Source of the DNA: Bacteroidales bacterium
GTDB taxonomy: Bacteria > Bacteroidota > Bacteroidia > Bacteroidales > UBA932
DNA: 57,984 nt
Direction of reading: 5' to 3'
Assembly: GCA_017961015.1 (NCBI GenBank)
Contig: JAGCYC010000092.1
Location: forward strand, 1 to 57,984
The first letter of the stretch is position 1; every line of letters starts with the position of its first letter. The notes under the pieces are model-generated. The model ran no database searches, had not been told where the DNA came from, and worked only from the letters and a program-made list of their open reading frames with translations. Positions 53,350 to 57,984 of this stretch are shown piece by piece. Both the position numbers and the translations under genes were made by a program.

Positions 53350-54405
53350 TTATTTGAGATGTTCGAAAGTAAAGGCTTCCCAGGGAAGGTCGGCATCGGC
53401 CTTGCCTTTGTCAAGGATATCCACAATATGCATGAGCAGGGGGAAGTCCTTAAGGTCCACGAGGCCTAGCTCGGCCTTACGGCGGATAGCCTGCCCCATT
53501 ACCCGTGTTATGACAAGACTCTCGAGCGTTATCCCGGCAAGAGCTTCTGTCACCTCATCGTAATTCAGGCCCCGGCCCATAAGGACGCCGCATTTGCGTG
53601 TGCGACCGCTGAAAATCGTTACATAAAGGTCGCCAAGGCCGATGCATTCGCTTTCGAAACTGCCGCCCTGAAGCTGCATAAGTGCATGAGTCTCACGGAC
53701 TGCTTGTGTGAACGTGCCCGCCTGTGAATTGTAGTGCTGGGGCTCATCTTCTCCATGCCAGCGGGTATTAAGGCCCACAGCAAGGGTAACAGCCATGGCA
53801 TAAGCGTTTTTGAGGGCAACTGCACTCTCGAGGCCTATCACATCGTTGGTAAGGGAAATGTGGTAATAGGGACGCTGCATAGCCTCCTTCATCATGCGAA
53901 GGGCAGCACTGTCCTTGCCGCAGAAGCCAACCTCCGACGGATCCATGAATACCAGTTCATAACTGGTGCAAGGACCGCCTATGGCACATATAGTGCGGTG
54001 GATGCCACGCTTGGCCAGTTCACTCTCCCAGTATCCCGGGTAAGACATAAGTGACCCGTCTTCAGTGGCCCTAAGTCCTTTGGTGACGCTCAGGACTGGC
54101 ATTTCGGGGTCCAGTTTTGTGAGGATTTCCTCCAGGAACCAGTCCACACCGAAAGAAGACACCCCGCCGATTACAAAGTCGGAACCTTGTACAACGTTCT
54201 GCCAATCCTTGAAATAATGATAATGGACATTGTCAGGGAAAGGACGGCAGAACTTCTCGTGCTTGTGCGTCTTTATGTAGCCGTCGATTATCTCATCGTC
54301 CAGGCAGGTGCCTACGATATGAACATCATTCCCGTTTTCTGCGGCTGGGAAAGCCAGGGCGGAGCCCATCATGCCAGCTCCGAGGATTGTTATTTTCTTT
54401 GCCAT
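53350..54405 (-). CDS. gpsA: NAD(P)-dependent glycerol-3-phosphate dehydrogenase-like protein
   Basis: A 351-residue cytoplasmic dehydrogenase of the GpsA fold. I chose the ATG at 54405, where 'KKITILGAGMMGSALAFPAA' (NAD-binding GxGxxG) begins; the frame extends 12 residues upstream without conserved sequence. The conserved catalytic Lys is in 'SAVALKNAYAMAVTLAVGL', and 'IGLGDLYVTIFSGRTRKCG' matches the GpsA C-domain. 'LSVTKGLRATEDG' is the middle loop. 'IGGPCTSYE' replaces the usual SGPNFA, so it is a divergent member and might take a related phosphate ester. As first gene of the PUL operon beside an OPA transporter it could oxidise an imported polyol phosphate. Confidence 0.8.
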   Translation of the reverse strand: MAKKITILGAGMMGSALAFPAAENGNDVHIVGTCLDDEIIDGYIKTHKHEKFCRPFPDNVHYHYFKDWQNVVQGSDFVIGGVSSFGVDWFLEEILTKLDPEMPVLSVTKGLRATEDGSLMSYPGYWESELAKRGIHRTICAIGGPCTSYELVFMDPSEVGFCGKDSAALRMMKEAMQRPYYHISLTNDVIGLESAVALKNAYAMAVTLAVGLNTRWHGEDEPQHYNSQAGTFTQAVRETHALMQLQGGSFESECIGLGDLYVTIFSGRTRKCGVLMGRGLNYDEVTEALAGITLESLVITRVMGQAIRRKAELGLVDLKDFPLLMHIVDILDKGKADADLPWEAFTFEHLK

Positions 54406-54419
54406 AGTTCTATGTTTGC

Positions 54420-54431
54420 GTGCACGTGCAC
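54420..54431. promoter_or_regulatory. Predicted operator of the PUL regulator
   Basis: GTGCACGTGCAC is a perfect 12-bp palindrome with a central CG, typical of LacI-family operators. It lies 7 bases downstream of the -7 box of the gpsA-led operon, that is at the expected transcription start, where a bound repressor would block initiation. It is also 47 bases upstream of the -7 box of the divergent regulator gene. Confidence 0.6.
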
Positions 54432-54438
54432 TATGCTG

Positions 54439-54467
54439 CAAATTTATAACTTTTCTGAATAAAACAA
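54439..54467 (-). promoter_or_regulatory. Promoter of the PUL operon
   Basis: Reverse strand: TTG (54465-54467), an 18-base spacer and TAAATTTG (54439-54446), matching the Bacteroidetes consensus. The gpsA start is at 54405. No other good promoter is visible before 26836. Confidence 0.6.
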
Positions 54468-54477
54468 AAATTTTTTT

Positions 54478-54485
54478 TATTTTTG
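54478..54485 (+). promoter_or_regulatory. -7 box (TATTTTTG) of the LacI-family gene
   Basis: TATTTTTG fits TAnnTTTG, 26 bases before the ATG at 54512. No TTG stands at the right distance upstream. Confidence 0.45.
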
Positions 54486-54511
54486 TAGCGATTTAGGGGT
54501 TTTTCGGAGAA

Positions 54512-55570
54512 ATGCATTCCATCAAGGGCAAAGCACCAACTGTATTCGACGTTGTGGAAAAGTCCGGCGTGTCGCGAGGCACGGTAGACCGCGTCCTTTT
54601 TGACAGAGGGCGCGTGTCTCAAAAAACACGCGACAAGGTTCTCAAGGCCATCGAAGAACTGGGATATATCCCTAACAGCAATGCCTCCATACTGGCTTCA
54701 AGAAAAACCTACCTCATTTCCTGCCTCATTCCCGCATTCAAAGCCGGAGAATATTGGGAGGCCATGTACGAGGGCTTCATCAGTGCTGCAAAAAGCCTGA
54801 GGCAAAGAAGCGTCGAAGTACGTATCCACCTGTACGACCAGCGCAATTCGGAGTCTTTCAAGACACTCTCGCAGGAGATACTCTCCGAATCGCCTTCCGG
54901 CGTAATCATGAATGCCGTTTTCCGCGAGGAGGTAACCGCATTTGCCTCCGACCTGGAGACCAATAATACGCCTTATGCATTCGTAGATAACAAGATAGAT
55001 GAGTTGGACTACGTCTTGTATTACGGGGTGGACCCTTCCAAGAGCGGCTCGCTTGGGGCTTTCCTTCTGACAGACCGCACCGACCCGTCCGAGATTGTCC
55101 TCGTCCGACTTCAGCGAGACCCTGCTCACCGGGCCGACCCCAACCGCCCCAGAAGGCACGGATTCACGGATTACATAGAGGACAGGTATCCGGAATGCAA
55201 GATACACATGGTCACTATTGACCCGGAGGCTCCGGAAACCATATTGGGCACTCTGGAAGAATTCTTCCGCGCACATCCCGGAGTGCATCATGTTGCCATG
55301 ACTAATTCCCGTATATTCCTGCTGCGGGAATACCTCGAGAAGCATCCCGACCCCAATAGAATAGTAGTAGGTTTCGACGACCTGAAGGAAAACCTCGAAT
55401 GCCTGAACCGGGGTCTCATAAACTGCCTTGTGACACGTCACATCCCCCAGCAGGCTCACGACGCCCTAAAGGCTTTTGCCGACTGCATTGCCCGCAACGA
55501 ACGTCCCGAAGTCCGGAACCGCTTCGTCCACATGGACATCCTCACAAGGATGAACACCGACAATTACTGA
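54512..55570 (+). CDS. LacI-family transcriptional regulator
   Basis: A 352-residue regulator. The N-terminal helix-turn-helix is 'VFDVVEKSGVSRGTVDRVLF' (about residues 11-30), with the hinge region 'LKAIEELGYIPNSNASILAS'. Residues about 65-345 form a periplasmic-binding-like ligand domain ('RKTYLISCLIPAFKAGEYW', 'DPNRIVVGFDDLKENLECL', 'GLINCLVTRHIPQQAHDALK'). The 'SRGTVDRVL' variant is common in Bacteroidetes LacI proteins. It is divergent from the 28-kb PUL operon with a 106-base gap that carries a GTGCACGTGCAC palindrome. It is the only candidate regulator of the locus; no HTCS, SusR or sigma/anti-sigma pair is present. Confidence 0.88.
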   Translation: MHSIKGKAPTVFDVVEKSGVSRGTVDRVLFDRGRVSQKTRDKVLKAIEELGYIPNSNASILASRKTYLISCLIPAFKAGEYWEAMYEGFISAAKSLRQRSVEVRIHLYDQRNSESFKTLSQEILSESPSGVIMNAVFREEVTAFASDLETNNTPYAFVDNKIDELDYVLYYGVDPSKSGSLGAFLLTDRTDPSEIVLVRLQRDPAHRADPNRPRRHGFTDYIEDRYPECKIHMVTIDPEAPETILGTLEEFFRAHPGVHHVAMTNSRIFLLREYLEKHPDPNRIVVGFDDLKENLECLNRGLINCLVTRHIPQQAHDALKAFADCIARNERPEVRNRFVHMDILTRMNTDNY

Positions 55571-55614
55571 TTCTTTGCCGCGTAGACACGGAATCGCATT
55601 CTACAGTATTCTGC

Positions 55615-55901
55615 TTGTCAACGCGGTTCTGACCTTACCTTTTATATATATAAGGGATACCCTCCCGTGGGCTTGTGCACCCACGCACAAGGGTAGAGGA
55701 CAGGGCCCGCTGCCGCCATCTGAGCGAAGAACCACCACCCTTTCCCTGTAAGCTGTAGCTACACAGTGGTACCCGAGAGGCGCAATAATCGCTCAAACTG
55801 CGTACGCCCAGTACCGCAGGGTACACTACGTACGCGTTTGGGGCCGAAAATGCGGAGCGCGAGTACCTGGCGGCGGACCTGGTCCAATCAGGGCAAAGAA
55901 A
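55615..55901 (+). ncRNA. Candidate structured RNA in the 381-base gap between the LacI-family gene and ppdK
   Basis: A promoter-like pair, TTG (55615-55617) and TACCTTTT (55636-55643, one base off the consensus), is followed by about 250 bases without credible coding. That stretch has many strong pairings. CTTGTGC (55672-55678) pairs with GCACAAG (55685-55691). TGTAGCTACA lies at 55754-55763. A two-storey hairpin is formed by GCGTACG (55800-55806)/CGTACGC (55829-55835) enclosing GTACC-GCAG-GGTAC (55811-55824). I did not find the signature sequences of RNase P RNA, tmRNA or SRP RNA. The terminator at 55902-55934 ends it. A read-through leader or plain spacer remains possible. Confidence 0.35.
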
Positions 55902-55934
55902 AAACGAGGGCAACCACACTGGTCACCCTCGTTT
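55902..55934 (-). terminator. Terminator of ppdK
   Basis: AAACGAGGG and CCCTCGTTT form a 9-bp stem with an inner ACCA/TGGT; on the reverse strand it is followed by TTTTTT. It lies 17 bases after the ppdK stop. Confidence 0.8.
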
Positions 55935-55951
55935 AAAGCCAATCAGGCGAC

Positions 55952-57984
55952 TTACTTGTTCTGTAGGATCTGGGCCTGGGCCGCAGCGAGGCGGGCGATA
56001 GGCACACGGAAAGGAGAGCAGGATACGTAGTCGATGCCGATGGTGTTGAAGAAGGCGATGGATGCGGGATCGCCGCCGTGTTCACCGCAGATACCGCACA
56101 TCAGGTTCTCGCGGCGGGTGCGGCCCTTGTCAACACCTATCTTCACGAGCTGGCCCACGGCCTTGGTGTCGATGGTCTGGAAAGGATCGGCATCCAGGAT
56201 CTTATTGCCGAGATAGTCGCCCATAAAGGTGCCGATATCGTCACGGCTGAAGCCGAAGGTCATCTGGGTGAGGTCGTTGGTACCGAAGCTGAAGAACTGG
56301 GCTTCACGGGCCATACGGTCGGCGGTGAGGGCTGCACGGGGGATCTCGATCATAGTACCGAACTGGTAGTCAAGGATCTGGCCGCTCTTGGCCTGGACCT
56401 CGGCACGGATCTTCTCGCAGATAGCCTTCTGGAAGCTGAGCTCACGGGCGCTGATGGTCACGGGAATCATAATTTCCGGGTGAGGGTGCAGGCCTTCTTT
56501 CTGGAGTTCGGCGGTGGCGGTGAAGATGGCACGGTACTGGGTTTCGGCAATCAGAGGGAAGCTCACGTGCAGACGGACGCCGCGGTGACCCATCATCGGG
56601 TTCACCTCGTGGAGGCTCTCACCCCTCTTGTCGATTTCCTGTACGGATACGCCAAGTTCGCTGGCGATTTCCTTCTTCTTGTCCTCGCCCTTGGGAACGA
56701 ACTCGTGCAGGGGCGGATCCAGCAGACGGAACACCACGGGCTTGCCGTCCATAACGCGGAGGGTCTCCTTGACGGCGGCCTTCATATAGGGCTCCAGCTC
56801 GGCCAGGGCGGCTTTGCGCTCCTCGTCGGTGTCGCAGAGGATCATCTTGCGGAGCTTCTGCAGAGGAGTTTCGGAATTGCGGCCGTAGAACATATGCTCG
56901 ATACGGAAGAGGCCGATGCCCTGGGCGCCGAACTTAAGGGCGCGGGCTGCATCTTCGGGAGTATCGGCATTGGTGCGTACACCAAGCTTGCGGAACTTGT
57001 CGCACATACCCATAAACTTGGCGAACAGGGGGTTCTCGGAAGCATCCATCGTGGCGATGGCACCTTCGTAAACCAGGCCCTTGGCGCCGTTGAGGCTGAG
57101 GACGTCGCCCTCCTTGAACTTCTTGTCCACACCGGCGAAGCTCACGGTCTTGTCCTTGAAGTTGATCTTGAGGGAGTCGCAGCCAACGATGCAGCACTTG
57201 CCCCAGCCACGGGCCACGAGGGCAGCGTGGGAGGTCATACCGCCGCGCTCGGTGAGGATACCCACGGAAGCGTGCATACCGTCGATGTCTTCGGGAGAGG
57301 TTTCCTCACGGACAAGGATGCAGCTCTTGCCGGCAGCCTTGTATGCGATGGCGTCCTCGGAGGTGAAGACAATCTGACCTACGGCACCGCCCGGAGAAGC
57401 GGGAAGACCCTGTGCAAGCACTGCGGCCTTCTTCTCGGAAGCGGGATCCAGGATGGGGTGCAGGACCTCGTCCAGCTGGGCGGGAGCGACCCTCATCACG
57501 GCGGTCTTCTCATCGATCAGACCTTCCTCTACCATATCCACTGCCATCTGGAGGGCAGCCAGGCCGGTGCGCTTGCCGATACGGCACTGCAGCATCCACA
57601 GCTTGCCTTCCTGGATGGTGAACTCGATGTCCTGCATATCCTGGAAGTGGTCTTCGAGGGCCTTGCGGATATCGTCCAGTTCCTTGTAAACCTCGGGCAT
57701 AGCCTTTTCCAGGGATGCCAGGTTCTTGTTCTTTTCGCTCTTGGTGGCCTCGTTCAGGGGGTTCGGGGTGCGGATGACAGCGACCACGTCCTCGCCCTGG
57801 GCGTTGAGGAAGCATTCACCGTAGAACTTGTTGTCACCGTTGGACGGGTTGCGGGAGAAGGCGACGCCGGTGGCGGAAGTCTCACCCATATTGCCGAACA
57901 CCATGGACTGGACGTTGACGGCCGTGCCCCAGTCATCGGGAATCTTCTCGATGCGGCGGTAGGCGATGGCGCGCTTGCCGTTCC
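55952..57984 (-). CDS. ppdK: Pyruvate, phosphate dikinase (partial, N-terminus beyond the window)
   Basis: At least 677 residues are visible, open to the right edge, where 'NGKRAIAYRRIEKIPDDWGT' is readable upstream of the first in-frame ATG. The enzyme interconverts pyruvate, ATP and phosphate with PEP, AMP and pyrophosphate. Within the window lie the end of the ATP-grasp domain ('FGNMGETSATGVAFSRNPSN', 'QDIEFTIQEGKLWMLQCRIG') and the swivelling domain with the phospho-histidine in 'ERGGMTSHAALVARGWGKCC'. The PEP-binding barrel follows ('GLFRIEHMFYGRN', 'EVNPMMGHRGVRLHVSFP', 'FFSFGTNDLTQMTFGFSRDD' and 'MCGICGEHGGDPASI'). It stands alone, followed by its terminator. The typical full length is about 900 residues. 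Confidence 0.97.
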   Translation of the reverse strand, partial: NGKRAIAYRRIEKIPDDWGTAVNVQSMVFGNMGETSATGVAFSRNPSNGDNKFYGECFLNAQGEDVVAVIRTPNPLNEATKSEKNKNLASLEKAMPEVYKELDDIRKALEDHFQDMQDIEFTIQEGKLWMLQCRIGKRTGLAALQMAVDMVEEGLIDEKTAVMRVAPAQLDEVLHPILDPASEKKAAVLAQGLPASPGGAVGQIVFTSEDAIAYKAAGKSCILVREETSPEDIDGMHASVGILTERGGMTSHAALVARGWGKCCIVGCDSLKINFKDKTVSFAGVDKKFKEGDVLSLNGAKGLVYEGAIATMDASENPLFAKFMGMCDKFRKLGVRTNADTPEDAARALKFGAQGIGLFRIEHMFYGRNSETPLQKLRKMILCDTDEERKAALAELEPYMKAAVKETLRVMDGKPVVFRLLDPPLHEFVPKGEDKKKEIASELGVSVQEIDKRGESLHEVNPMMGHRGVRLHVSFPLIAETQYRAIFTATAELQKEGLHPHPEIMIPVTISARELSFQKAICEKIRAEVQAKSGQILDYQFGTMIEIPRAALTADRMAREAQFFSFGTNDLTQMTFGFSRDDIGTFMGDYLGNKILDADPFQTIDTKAVGQLVKIGVDKGRTRRENLMCGICGEHGGDPASIAFFNTIGIDYVSCSPFRVPIARLAAAQAQILQNK

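Noticed and set aside
55650..55901. RNase P RNA, tmRNA or SRP RNA in the large gap
   Set aside because: I looked on both strands for their conserved core sequences (such as GAGGAAAGTCC, the tmRNA tag/tRNA-like ends and the SRP GGAAGCA loop) and did not find them.
55635..55919. 94-codon open frame on the - strand between ppdK and the LacI-family gene
   Set aside because: Its composition (Ser/Arg/Tyr/Pro-rich, no recognisable motif) looks like translated non-coding DNA. It would begin inside the ppdK terminator hairpin and runs over strong inverted repeats.

Overview
The window is chromosomal DNA from a member of the Bacteroidales. It has TTG/TAnnTTTG promoters, a SusC/SusD pair, many lipoproteins with short 'AACS/AACAK' type lipoboxes, an OmpA-type porin with long linker, and Bacteroidetes-type GlmM and L31 type B. 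Base composition is GC-rich for the order. An uncultured gut lineage (Rikenellaceae or Cryptobacteroides-like) is plausible, but the genus cannot be settled from the sequence alone. There are no rRNA genes, no CRISPR array and no transposase.

Left part (1-16,000), housekeeping and envelope: a flotillin/NfeD-like pair (partial at the left edge), an M16 peptidase lipoprotein, an OmpA-family porin, two tRNA-Lys genes with a duplicated terminator region, mannose-1-phosphate guanylyltransferase, a tyrS-rbfA-lolC/E-FecCD permease-ATPase run, a secreted hypothetical protein, L31 type B, a glmM-namZ pair and tRNA-Glu.

Middle (16,076-25,519), a complete glycerol/glycerol-3-phosphate operon on the + strand: alpha/beta-hydrolase lipoprotein, glpK, glpF, glpA, glpB, glpC, glpQ, glpT. 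Gaps are 13 bases or less, or there are overlaps. It ends in an unusually long hairpin that also serves the opposite strand.

Right part (25,610-55,570), the standout: a roughly 28-kb convergent run of 16 genes on the - strand led by a divergent LacI-family regulator. In transcription order it holds a GpsA-like dehydrogenase, an organophosphate:phosphate antiporter, a 44-residue peptide, a fimbrillin-like/phosphodiester-glycosidase fusion, an SGNH-hydrolase lipoprotein, a beta-helix lipoprotein, a second phosphodiester glycosidase, SusC, SusD, a DUF5689-type lipoprotein, a degenerate EEP/phosphodiester-glycosidase fusion, a GH20 hexosaminidase, a histidine phosphatase with an extra C-terminal domain, a TIM-barrel-like protein, an SIS protein, a Rossmann-less Gfo/Idh/MocA-like protein and a Gfo/Idh/MocA oxidoreductase. 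A sugar-type MFS transporter follows after an inverted-repeat element. I infer a polysaccharide utilisation locus for a phosphodiester-containing glycan, such as a glycerophosphate or GlcNAc-1-phosphate polymer (teichoic-acid-like). Its phosphorylated three-carbon product would be imported and oxidised by the first two genes and by the neighbouring glp operon. The enzyme families are visible in the sequence; the substrate is inference.

Right edge: a 381-base gap holding a promoter and several strong hairpins (candidate structured RNA), then pyruvate phosphate dikinase, cut by the window end.
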